Below, piece by piece: positions 1 to 5,334 of a stretch of 5,517 nucleotides of DNA (its first letter is position 1; each line of letters begins with the position of its first letter). Location: positions 1 through 5,517 of the forward strand of contig CANISA010000119.1 in assembly GCA_947470005.1 (NCBI GenBank). Reading direction: 5' to 3'. Source of the stretch: Legionellaceae bacterium (GTDB taxonomy: Bacteria; Pseudomonadota; Gammaproteobacteria; Legionellales; Legionellaceae). The position numbers were made by a program, and so were the translations under genes. Under the pieces are notes generated by a model. It searched no databases. It was given only the letters and a program-made list of their open reading frames with translations, and was not told the DNA's origin.

Positions 1-154
1 CAAACTCTTCCTCAAGCGCCATCACTAACTCAACGGTGTCCAATGAGTCCGCACCCAGATCATCCACAAAAGAAGCATCGTTTTTCAGCTCATCTTCCTT
101 CACGCCTAATTGCTCAACGACAATTTTACGAACTCGTTCTGCTACTGTACTCAT
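1..154 (-). CDS. acpP: Acyl carrier protein, N-terminal 51 residues (cut by window edge)
   Basis: This is the small soluble acidic carrier that holds growing acyl chains on a 4'-phosphopantetheine arm during type II fatty acid synthesis. The visible 51 residues start MSTVAERVRKIVVEQLGV and contain the diagnostic LGADSLDTVELVMALEEEF stretch. The phosphopantetheine attachment serine is Ser37 in the DSL motif. The ATG at 154 is preceded by a good Shine-Dalgarno, AAGGAAG at 163-169, eight bases upstream. The family is about 78 residues long, so roughly a third of the gene lies beyond base 1. It is the last visible gene of the minus-strand fab cluster, 78 bp after fabG. In this cluster fabF usually follows acpP. 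Identification is very secure. Confidence 0.97.
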   Translation of the reverse strand, partial: MSTVAERVRKIVVEQLGVKEDELKNDASFVDDLGADSLDTVELVMALEEEF

Positions 155-232
155 AACGCGCACTTCCTTTTTCTGTTTATAAAAAAAATATTGATGGGTA
201 GTTTATTCAATTCTTCAAATAACGCAAGTCTC

Positions 233-979
233 TTAATCCATGTACATGCCACCATTCACATGAATGGTTTCGCCTGTGATGTAATTTGCAGCATCTGAAG
301 CAAGAAAAGAAACAGCTGCAGCAACGTCAGAGGCTTGTCCCAACCGTTTCATGGGGATCCGTTTAAGCATTTCTTGTTTAACAAGGTCAGGCAATGCGGC
401 GGTCATGTCCGTATCAATGAATCCTGGGGCAACAACATTCACGGTAACCCCACGGCTTCCCATTTCCTGGGCCAACGACTTTGAAAAACCCACAACACCA
501 GCTTTAGCTGCAGTATAGTTCACTTGACCTGAATTTCCAGACGATCCAACGACTGAGCCAATGGTAATGATTCGGCCCCAACGTGCACGAAACATGGGCT
601 TAAGACAGGCTTTACTCAAACGAAACACTGCATTCAAATTCGTTTCAATCACACGAAACCATTCCTCATCATCCATACGCAACAGTAAATTATCTGCCGT
701 AATTCCAGCATTATTCACTAAAATCAAAGGGGTAAGAGAACGCTCAGATAAAGCAGCGAACAGTGCATCCACGCTTTCTTGGCAGGTAACGTCAAGCACC
801 ACACCTTCACCTTCAAGTCGCTCATGCTCAAAGTAGGCGCTGATTGCAGAAGCCCCTTCTGCCGTTGTGGCTGTTCCCACCACAAAAGCGCCCTGCTCAG
901 CCAGCATGCGCGCAACCGCTTGCCCAATTCCTCGCGTCGCCCCGGTCACCAAGGCAGTTTTTCCGTGTAAATCAGCCAC
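233..979 (-). CDS. fabG: 3-oxoacyl-[acyl-carrier-protein] reductase FabG
   Basis: This NADPH-dependent cytosolic reductase converts 3-oxoacyl-ACP to (R)-3-hydroxyacyl-ACP in every round of fatty acid elongation. At 248 residues it is a classical short-chain dehydrogenase close to the 244-residue E. coli protein. The nucleotide-binding motif TGATRGIG spans residues 12-19 and NNAG spans 89-92. The catalytic tetrad is Asn114, Ser142, Tyr155 and Lys159, each offset by four from E. coli Ser138/Tyr151/Lys155. The PGFIDTDMT segment is at about 185-193. The start is GTG at 979, supported by AGGAG at 986-990 six bases upstream and by the usual N-terminus just before the Rossmann fold. It overlaps the end of fabD by 8 bp (GTGGCTGA), which suggests translational coupling. 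Position between fabD and acpP argues for true FabG over another SDR. Confidence 0.97.
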   Translation of the reverse strand: MADLHGKTALVTGATRGIGQAVARMLAEQGAFVVGTATTAEGASAISAYFEHERLEGEGVVLDVTCQESVDALFAALSERSLTPLILVNNAGITADNLLLRMDDEEWFRVIETNLNAVFRLSKACLKPMFRARWGRIITIGSVVGSSGNSGQVNYTAAKAGVVGFSKSLAQEMGSRGVTVNVVAPGFIDTDMTAALPDLVKQEMLKRIPMKRLGQASDVAAAVSFLASDAANYITGETIHVNGGMYMD

Positions 980-1931
980 GTTGTGCTCCTGTTAAGATTA
1001 GATCGTCCCGTGCAAGAGCCAAACTTGTACGATCATTCACGCTGATGACGGGCAATGATTTATCAATTCGCTTCATTAAACCACCCAATACTTTCCCAGG
1101 ACCACACTCAATGACCTGTGAGACCCCTTGCTTTTTCATGGTTTGAATTGTCTCAACCCAGCGTACGGGACGATAGAGTTGTTCTGCTAAAATTTTCCGC
1201 ATGGGTTCAATGGCATGGTATAGGCCTAGATCAACGCTGCTAATAACCGGTTGCTGAGGCACTTGAAACGGGGCCGCGTTGAGCACGTCCACAAATCGTT
1301 CAGCCGCCGGCTGCAATAATGCACAATGGCAAGGCACACTCACGGGAATTATTATTGCCATTCGCGCCCCCTGTTCATCCGCCACGGCCATTGCTTTTTT
1401 TACTGCGAGCGTATGTCCTGCAATAACCACTTGACCAATGGCATTGTAATTAGCGGGACGCGCGGCGCACGTGTTCGTGCTGACGTCCTCACAAATAGCT
1501 AATACCTGCTCATCAGTTAGGCCCACGATGGCCGCCATCGCACCTACACCTGAAGGCACCGTTTCTTGCATGAGCTGTCCGCGTGTTTGAACAAGTAATG
1601 CCGCGTCCGTTAACACGAGGGAGCCTGCACAAACCAGTGCTGCGTACTCTCCCAAACTATGGCCCGCTAAAACAACCGAGGATAACGAGACATACTGTTC
1701 TAAAACACGAAATACGGCGACATCCGCGGTAAGCATTGCCACTTGAGTCTGCGCTGTTTGGTTGAGCACCTCGAGTGGTCCCTCTTGAACCAAATGCCAT
1801 ACATCATAGTGAAGGTGCGAGGAGACCTCATCAAAAAGGGCACGCACCAACGGATAATCAGCAGCTAATTCAGACAGCATACCCAGCGATTGAGAACCTT
1901 GTCCTGGAAAAACACATGCGATAGTCGACAA
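972..1931 (-). CDS. fabD: Malonyl-CoA:ACP transacylase FabD
   Basis: This enzyme transfers malonyl from malonyl-CoA to the phosphopantetheine arm of AcpP, supplying the extender unit of fatty acid synthesis. At 319 residues it is near the usual 310. GQGSQ is at residues 10-14 near the N-terminus. The nucleophile Ser92 lies in GHSLGEY (90-96), and substrate-binding Arg117 follows. The catalytic histidine is His202 in VSVPCHCALL, equivalent to E. coli His201. GPGKVLGGL sits near the C-terminus. The position before His202 is Cys where E. coli has Ser, a conservative change. The start is TTG at 1931, supported by AAAGGAG six bases upstream and by an N-terminus aligning with E. coli FabD; the next in-frame Met is residue 18, inside the conserved region. 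It lies 40 bp after plsX, with fabH missing between them, and overlaps fabG by 8 bp. Confidence 0.97.
   Translation of the reverse strand: MSTIACVFPGQGSQSLGMLSELAADYPLVRALFDEVSSHLHYDVWHLVQEGPLEVLNQTAQTQVAMLTADVAVFRVLEQYVSLSSVVLAGHSLGEYAALVCAGSLVLTDAALLVQTRGQLMQETVPSGVGAMAAIVGLTDEQVLAICEDVSTNTCAARPANYNAIGQVVIAGHTLAVKKAMAVADEQGARMAIIIPVSVPCHCALLQPAAERFVDVLNAAPFQVPQQPVISSVDLGLYHAIEPMRKILAEQLYRPVRWVETIQTMKKQGVSQVIECGPGKVLGGLMKRIDKSLPVISVNDRTSLALARDDLILTGAQRG
986..990 (-). promoter_or_regulatory. Shine-Dalgarno of fabG, inside the fabD 3' end
   Basis: AGGAG on the minus strand lies six bases upstream of the GTG at 979 and within the last codons of fabD. It decides the non-ATG start, since no ATG is available near the conserved N-terminus. 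Because it is read by ribosomes finishing fabD, coupling of the two genes is likely (inference). Confidence 0.8.
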
Positions 1932-1937
1932 CGGAGT

Positions 1938-1944
1938 CTCCTTT
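1938..1944 (-). promoter_or_regulatory. Shine-Dalgarno of fabD deciding a TTG start
   Basis: AAAGGAG on the minus strand is followed by six bases and then TTG at 1931. This strong site is the main reason to accept a TTG start. Part of it (1938-1940) falls in one arm of a short inverted repeat, GTCTC/GAGAC at 1936-1940 and 1960-1964, which could partly hide the site in mRNA. That last point is inference. Confidence 0.75.
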
Positions 1945-1971
1945 AAACTGCTCCAGTGAGAGACAAAAAAG

Positions 1972-3000
1972 TCACAATAAAAGCCCTTGGTTAATAAAAT
2001 CGGTGATTTGATCTCGAACTAAATCGACCACGTTGCTTTCCACTTGTAACACGGCCTGCTCAACCGCGAACTGAAACGAAAGTGCTGATGCGCCACCATG
2101 GCTTTTAACAACAATACCATTCAGGCCCAGCAAACTAGCACCATTGTAGCGAGAGGGATCCATCCGATTTTTTAAATGCATGAGTATAGGCCGAGCCATG
2201 AAACCCACGCATTTTGCCCACCAATTTTGCATGAACGATTCTTTGATAACCATGAATATGAGCTCTGCTATGCCTTCGCTTGCTTTAAGCGCCACATTCC
2301 CCACGAAACCATCACACACAATGAGGTCAACCTCGCCAGAATAAAACTGATCGCCTTCAACATAACCGACGTAGTTCATGAGTTTACATTCGGCGAGCAT
2401 GTGTGCTGTTCGTTTGACTTGATCGTTGCCTTTAATTTCTTCAACACCAATGTTTAGAACAGCAATTTTTGGCTTCGCTATATTATCTAAGGCTTGAATC
2501 AAGGCGGATCCCATCACGGCAAACTGAAATAAATGCTCGGCGCATGAGTCCACATTAGCACCTAAATCAATGACTCGGGTACACCCTTTTTTCGTAGGTA
2601 AAACAGTAATAATTGCCGGTCGATCGATGCCCGGAAGCGTTTTTAAAACAAAGCGCGCCGTTGCCATCAATGCTCCGGTGTTTCCTGCACTGACACAGGC
2701 CTGTGCTCGTCCTTCTTTCACCAAATTAATGGCGACACGCATGGATGAATTTTTTTTATTACGAAGCGCATGAGAGGGAAGATCGTCCATGGCAACCACT
2801 TCGGAAGCATGAACGATGGCAAATTGGTTATGCCGCGATATCCCTTGTTTTTTGAGGTGCTGAGCAATTTGCTCACGATCGCCCACCAATAACAAGGACA
2901 ATTTTGGATTTTGTCGTGCAGCACGAACACAAGCTGGGATCACAACGCTCAATCCATGATCCCCTCCCATCGCATCAATTGCAATGGTTACGGTTTTCAA
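1972..3000 (-). CDS. plsX: Phosphate acyltransferase PlsX
   Basis: PlsX converts acyl-ACP plus phosphate to acyl-phosphate, the donor used by PlsY to acylate glycerol-3-phosphate, so it links fatty acid synthesis to phospholipid synthesis at the membrane surface. The 342 residues are about family length. They carry the family landmarks in order: IDAMGGD (8-14), NSSMRVA (84-90), VSAGNTGALM (103-112), GIDRPAI (124-130), IDLGANVD (144-151), NIGVEEIKGND (183-193), VEGDQFYSG (214-222), CDGFVGNVALK (229-239), and YNGASLLGLNGIVVKSHGG (285-303). The start is TTG at 3000, six bases after the rpmF stop. No ATG occurs before residue 11, which is already inside the conserved motif. A modest AAAGAG at 3010-3015, nine bases upstream, overlaps the rpmF stop region. 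The sequence looks intact and functional. Confidence 0.96.
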   Translation of the reverse strand: MKTVTIAIDAMGGDHGLSVVIPACVRAARQNPKLSLLLVGDREQIAQHLKKQGISRHNQFAIVHASEVVAMDDLPSHALRNKKNSSMRVAINLVKEGRAQACVSAGNTGALMATARFVLKTLPGIDRPAIITVLPTKKGCTRVIDLGANVDSCAEHLFQFAVMGSALIQALDNIAKPKIAVLNIGVEEIKGNDQVKRTAHMLAECKLMNYVGYVEGDQFYSGEVDLIVCDGFVGNVALKASEGIAELIFMVIKESFMQNWWAKCVGFMARPILMHLKNRMDPSRYNGASLLGLNGIVVKSHGGASALSFQFAVEQAVLQVESNVVDLVRDQITDFINQGLLL

Positions 3001-3006
3001 TGAAGG

Positions 3007-3207
3007 TTACTCTTTATCTTCATAAATAGTTTCCGTAATCACAACCTGACGAGTCCCACGGCAATCATAGCCATCGGGTGTCAAATGATGACGCAGATGA
3101 ACTTCACCTGTCGTTGCATTAACAGACAATGTGGGCTCCGTCAAACCATCGTGTGATCGACGCATATCTCTACGTGAACGTGATTTTTTATTCTGTTGTA
3201 CTGCCAT
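3007..3207 (-). CDS. rpmF: 50S ribosomal protein L32
   Basis: L32 is a small basic protein of the large ribosomal subunit. The 66-residue product starts MAVQQNKKSRSRRDMRRSHD, nearly the same as E. coli L32, and carries the conserved GEVHLRHHLTPDGY stretch. The family in gammaproteobacteria is about 57-62 residues. The extra length is an acidic C-terminal tail, ITETIYEDKE, after the usual RGR/RGT region. There is no zinc-ribbon CxxC pair, as expected for proteobacterial forms. The ATG at 3207 is chosen because AGGAG at 3215-3219 sits seven bases upstream. An upstream in-frame TTG at 3225 would place that Shine-Dalgarno inside the coding region, so it is rejected. The gene lies between yceD and plsX and probably has its own promoter in the 85-bp gap. 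Confidence 0.97.
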   Translation of the reverse strand: MAVQQNKKSRSRRDMRRSHDGLTEPTLSVNATTGEVHLRHHLTPDGYDCRGTRQVVITETIYEDKE

Positions 3208-3247
3208 TGCATTACTCCTAGCCAATATTTGTTTTCATTGGGCCGAA

Positions 3248-3276
3248 ATTCTACCGAGTTTTTCCATATAATCCAA
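3248..3276 (-). promoter_or_regulatory. Candidate sigma-70 promoter for rpmF-plsX-fab genes
   Basis: In the yceD-rpmF gap the minus strand reads TTGGAT (3271-3276), a 17-base spacer, then TAGAAT (3248-3253). The -10 matches consensus at five of six positions and the -35 at three. Transcription would begin near 3241, about 35 bases before the rpmF ATG. Seen by eye only. It would allow rpmF and the fab genes to be expressed independently of yceD. Confidence 0.5.
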
Positions 3277-3292
3277 GAGGTAGTCGGATAAA

Positions 3293-3706
3293 TTAAGTAA
3301 ATAGGGCCATATCAAGGTGACAATCAGCGAATTCATGCGGCCTCTCTGATGAATGCAAGTACAATTCGCCTATTAATATTTCATCCAAATTTATCTGGTC
3401 ATCTTTTGAAACAATACAATCAAAGCACTCCATGAGTCGCTCGGCTCGCTCATCACTAGAACACACCGCTAATGTTGTCTGATGATGATACGTGTGTTGC
3501 ACCAAATCAAGGCAACGCTGACAGGTGATCTGAATCACGCCATCAACCGCCAAGCTGAGCAAATAATAACCATGACACGCTGAGACGTCAAACACACAGG
3601 TCATTTCGCAGGGCGATTGAATCCATGATGGAAGACTCGCGTCCAACAAGACCTGTACGCGTGATGGTGTTGATTGTTTGGCACTCGTTTTTAAACAGAT
3701 ATTCAT
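3293..3706 (-). CDS. yceD: YceD/DUF177 family 23S rRNA accumulation protein, short form
   Basis: YceD (DUF177) is a small protein encoded next to rpmF across bacteria and needed for normal 23S rRNA levels in the organisms studied. The assignment rests on position and on a recognisable core: TCQRCLDLVQH at residues 61-71 matches the E. coli LECQRCGKPF region, and DERAERLMECFDCI...INLDEILIGELYL matches the acidic second half. It is 137 residues against about 173 in E. coli. The protein stops just after the HEFADCH segment and lacks the usual C-terminal NPFAVLASLK-type end. It holds ten cysteines, unusually many. The ATG at 3706 has no clear Shine-Dalgarno, but an in-frame TAG lies just upstream and no nearby internal ATG/GTG exists. 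Reading the next frame past the stop does not restore the missing end, so a simple frameshift is not evident. Confidence 0.82.
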   Translation of the reverse strand: MNICLKTSAKQSTPSRVQVLLDASLPSWIQSPCEMTCVFDVSACHGYYLLSLAVDGVIQITCQRCLDLVQHTYHHQTTLAVCSSDERAERLMECFDCIVSKDDQINLDEILIGELYLHSSERPHEFADCHLDMALFT

Positions 3707-3759
3707 GAGGCACTAAATTTCGCTAAACAAGGGGTAATGATACCTTAAAAGAGACTTTT

Positions 3760-3787
3760 ATTATACAAATTGACGTTGCTTATGCAA
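3760..3787 (-). promoter_or_regulatory. Candidate promoter for yceD and the cluster behind it
   Basis: The minus strand has a perfect TATAAT (3760-3765), a 16-base spacer, and TTGCAT (3782-3787) as a poorer -35. The start point would be near 3753, giving a leader of about 45 bases before the yceD ATG. It overlaps the candidate mnmA promoter on the other strand. Confidence 0.55.
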
Positions 3788-3804
3788 AAATATCCCACTA
3801 AAAT
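3776..3804 (+). promoter_or_regulatory. Candidate promoter for mnmA
   Basis: The plus strand has TTGCTT (3776-3781), 17 bases, then TAAAAT (3799-3804). The start point would be near 3811, leaving about 23 bases before the GTG at 3834. The -35 element abuts the -35 of the divergent yceD promoter, so polymerase could probably not occupy both at once. Identified by eye only. Confidence 0.45.
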
Positions 3805-3833
3805 ACCCCCCACGCTGTAAACGAGTATTCCAC

Positions 3834-4925
3834 GTGAAAAAAACAAAAATCATCGTCGGCATGTCGGGTGGAGTTGACTCCTCCGTGGCTGCTTGGTTAC
3901 TCCGTGAACAAGGCTTCCAGGTCGAAGGCCTTTTTATGAAAAACTGGGAGCATGATGACAAACCCGGCTACTGCGCCGCAGCTTTTGATCTCGCAGACGC
4001 ACAAGCCGTTTGTGATCAATTACAGATCCCATTGCACAGCGTTAATTTTTCAGAAGAATATTGGAACCACGTGTTCCAACACATGCTCTCGGAATATGAA
4101 CAGGCCCGAACACCCAACCCTGACGTACTCTGTAACAAAGAAATTAAATTCCATGCCTTTTTAAATCATGCCCTCGCCTTGGGGGCAGACTACATCGCCA
4201 CAGGACACTACGCGAGGGTTGATGTAAAGGATGGGCATGCGCGATTGTATAAAGCGAAAGACCGAGAGAAAGACCAAACCTATTTTTTAAACGCCGTGAA
4301 TGCATCCGCACTGCTAAAAACACGCTTCCCACTGGGCGATTACTTAAAAACAGAAGTCCGCGAGCTCGCGAAGCAAGCAGGCTTAGTCACGCATGCAAAA
4401 AAAGATTCCACTGGCATTTGTTTTATTGGTGAGAAGCGATTCAAATCATTTCTCAATGAATTCATGCTCGCAAAACCCGGCGAGATTAGAAGCACCACAG
4501 GCGAGCGCTTAGCTCAGCACGATGGCTTGATGTTTTACACGCTAGGACAACGACAAGGCCTTAACATTGGTGGAACGCGTGAGGGGCTAGACGCGCCATG
4601 GTATGTCGTTGACAAAGACATACCAAACAACACGCTACTGGTTGCCCAAGGAAGCCAGCACCCTATGCTGTACGCCCAAGGGCTTCTGTGCGGCCCCATT
4701 CACTGGATAACCCCGGCCGCTGATGAATGCTACCCGCTCACCTGCTTTTCAAAAACACGCTATCGTCAAACCGAGCAAGCGTGTGTTATCTCTCCAGCAG
4801 ACGCAGAACAACACGTGGTGATGTTTTCTAGCCCACAACGCGCGGTAACCCCCGGTCAATACATCGTGTTTTATGATAAAAATGAGTGCTTAGGCGGCGC
4901 CGTTATCGAACATATTATTCGTTAA
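3834..4925 (+). CDS. mnmA: tRNA-specific 2-thiouridylase MnmA
   Basis: MnmA adds sulfur to position 2 of wobble uridine U34 in tRNA-Lys, -Glu and -Gln. It adenylates the base with ATP and uses a persulfide relayed from IscS through the Tus proteins. The 363 residues match the family length (E. coli 368). The ATP-pyrophosphatase loop SGGVDSS is at 11-17, the nucleophile Cys100 lies in NPDVLCNKEIKF, GHYAR is at 124-128, and the second catalytic cysteine Cys196 lies in DSTGICFIGE. GLMFYTLGQRQGLNIGG and the C-terminal TPGQYIVFYDKNECLGGAVIE are also conserved. The start is GTG at 3834, since the family N-terminus begins just before IIVGMSGG and no in-frame ATG precedes it. The Shine-Dalgarno is weak. 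It is divergent from yceD, and no hflD follows, unlike in E. coli. Confidence 0.97.
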   Translation: MKKTKIIVGMSGGVDSSVAAWLLREQGFQVEGLFMKNWEHDDKPGYCAAAFDLADAQAVCDQLQIPLHSVNFSEEYWNHVFQHMLSEYEQARTPNPDVLCNKEIKFHAFLNHALALGADYIATGHYARVDVKDGHARLYKAKDREKDQTYFLNAVNASALLKTRFPLGDYLKTEVRELAKQAGLVTHAKKDSTGICFIGEKRFKSFLNEFMLAKPGEIRSTTGERLAQHDGLMFYTLGQRQGLNIGGTREGLDAPWYVVDKDIPNNTLLVAQGSQHPMLYAQGLLCGPIHWITPAADECYPLTCFSKTRYRQTEQACVISPADAEQHVVMFSSPQRAVTPGQYIVFYDKNECLGGAVIEHIIR

Positions 4926-4961
4926 TGCGCGCGCCTCTCCAGAAAATACCCAGCACTTGAC

Positions 4962-5174
4962 CTATTTAGGGCCATTAAATGTGGCCTCGATCTCACCCAG
5001 AAGACCTCCGGTCTTTTGTTCTAAATGCCAATCCTCACCAAACAATGTGGATTGTAGCTCGGTATGTTTAACGAGGAGTGACGCTACGCCAGCGCCAGCG
5101 ACAGCGCCAGCGACAGCGCCATGAGCAACACGATGAGCTACGTGGCTTCCAACTGCCTTTGCGTTGTTTATCAT
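4962..5174 (-). CDS. Candidate 70-residue Gly/Ala-rich small protein, unrecognised
   Basis: I do not recognise this ORF. It begins MINNAKAVGSHVAHRVAHG. It then has a hydrophobic Gly/Ala/Val stretch at about residues 18-35 (GAVAGAVAGAGVASLLV), resembling a glycine-zipper-like membrane segment. It ends in a polar tail with GEDWHLEQKTGG. The Gly-Ala-Val-Ala repeats come from a 12-bp tandem repeat in the DNA. The ATG at 5174 is the only usable start, because an in-frame TAA lies a little upstream, and its ribosome site is poor. It would be convergent with mnmA, ending 36 bp after it. A possible extended -10 lies about 60 bp upstream within a 20-bp dyad. It could be a real small membrane-associated protein or a chance ORF. 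Confidence 0.38.
   Translation of the reverse strand: MINNAKAVGSHVAHRVAHGAVAGAVAGAGVASLLVKHTELQSTLFGEDWHLEQKTGGLLGEIEATFNGPK
5090..5120. repeat. Short GC-rich tandem repeat, 12-bp unit
   Basis: CAGCGCCAGCGA occurs at 5090-5101 and again at 5102-5113, followed by a partial third copy, CAGCGCC, at 5114-5120. The match is perfect over 31 bases. The unit length is a multiple of three, so changes in copy number would keep the minus-strand small ORF in frame, where each unit encodes Gly-Ala-Val-Ala or a near variant. Confidence 0.9.
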
Positions 5175-5227
5175 TCTTTCTGTGAGGGGGCCTTGTTTTC
5201 TTTACTCAAGAAAGGTCGTAACAAGTT

Positions 5228-5247
5228 TTCTAATTTTACCATTAGAA
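5228..5247. promoter_or_regulatory. Perfect 7-bp inverted repeat, possible operator
   Basis: TTCTAAT (5228-5234) and ATTAGAA (5241-5247) are exact reverse complements separated by TTTACC. On the minus strand the spacer and arm contain TGGTAAAAT, which looks like an extended -10 (TAAAAT at 5233-5238) pointing at the small ORF at 5174, although no good -35 is visible. A dyad over a -10 is a typical repressor arrangement, but A/T-rich dyads of this size also occur by chance. Confidence 0.35.
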
Positions 5248-5267
5248 CATTTAAACAGGAGTGTATG

Positions 5268-5318
5268 ATGGCTCAATTACATATATCTGAATTACGAAGC
5301 GTCTCAACCATAAAATGA
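5268..5318 (+). CDS. Candidate 16-residue mini-ORF with strong Shine-Dalgarno
   Basis: ATG at 5268 opens a short frame encoding MAQLHISELRSVSTIK and ending in TGA at 5316-5318. AGGAG at 5257-5261 lies six bases before it. A second in-frame ATG directly upstream at 5265 would be too close to that site. The ORF ends 73 bases before the erpA ATG. It might be a leader peptide, a genuine tiny protein, or a chance frame. I recognise no family, and there is no run of one amino acid of the kind seen in attenuator leaders. Confidence 0.3.
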   Translation: MAQLHISELRSVSTIK

Positions 5319-5325
5319 ATCAATC

Positions 5326-5334
5326 TGGTAAAAT
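5326..5334 (+). promoter_or_regulatory. Candidate extended -10 promoter for erpA
   Basis: TGGTAAAAT is an extended -10 (TG, one base, TAAAAT at 5329-5334). No convincing -35 precedes it. Transcription from near 5341 would give a leader of about 50 bases to the ATG at 5392. Another possible -10 (TACTAT, 5365-5370) is closer but also lacks a -35. No clear IscR-type site was seen. Confidence 0.35.

Noticed and set aside
176..188. TATAAA and an eight-T tract (minus strand) before acpP, read as an acpP promoter or a terminator after fabG
   Set aside because: There is no -35 at a proper distance, and a start point would fall on the acpP Shine-Dalgarno. The T tract is not directly preceded by a GC-rich stem, only by a weak AT-rich hairpin (about 202-221) some 13 bases away.
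2176..2457. Plus-strand 93-codon open frame inside plsX
   Set aside because: It lies entirely within the strongly conserved plsX coding region on the other strand and resembles no known protein, so it is a shadow frame.
3208..3225. Six-residue upstream extension of L32 from a TTG at 3225
   Set aside because: The AGGAG ribosome site lies inside this extension, and the family N-terminus MAVQQNK starts exactly at the ATG at 3207.
3236..3304. Frameshifted C-terminal end of yceD in the adjacent minus-strand frame
   Set aside because: The adjacent frame is open past the stop but its translation does not resemble the NPFAVL-type tail of YceD, so no frameshift is claimed.
4966..4990. GGCC/GGCC pairing after mnmA as an intrinsic terminator
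   Set aside because: The stem is only four base pairs plus a wobble, with no following T run on either strand.
5215..5225. GTCGTAACAAG, identical to a segment near the 3' end of 16S rRNA
   Set aside because: The match covers only 11 bases. The flanking sequence on both sides departs from 16S at once and no anti-Shine-Dalgarno end follows, so it is most likely chance.
5121..5264. Plus-strand open frame running into the mini-ORF
   Set aside because: Its start has no ribosome site and overlaps the tandem repeat edge. Only the part from the ATG at 5268, with AGGAG upstream, looks translatable.
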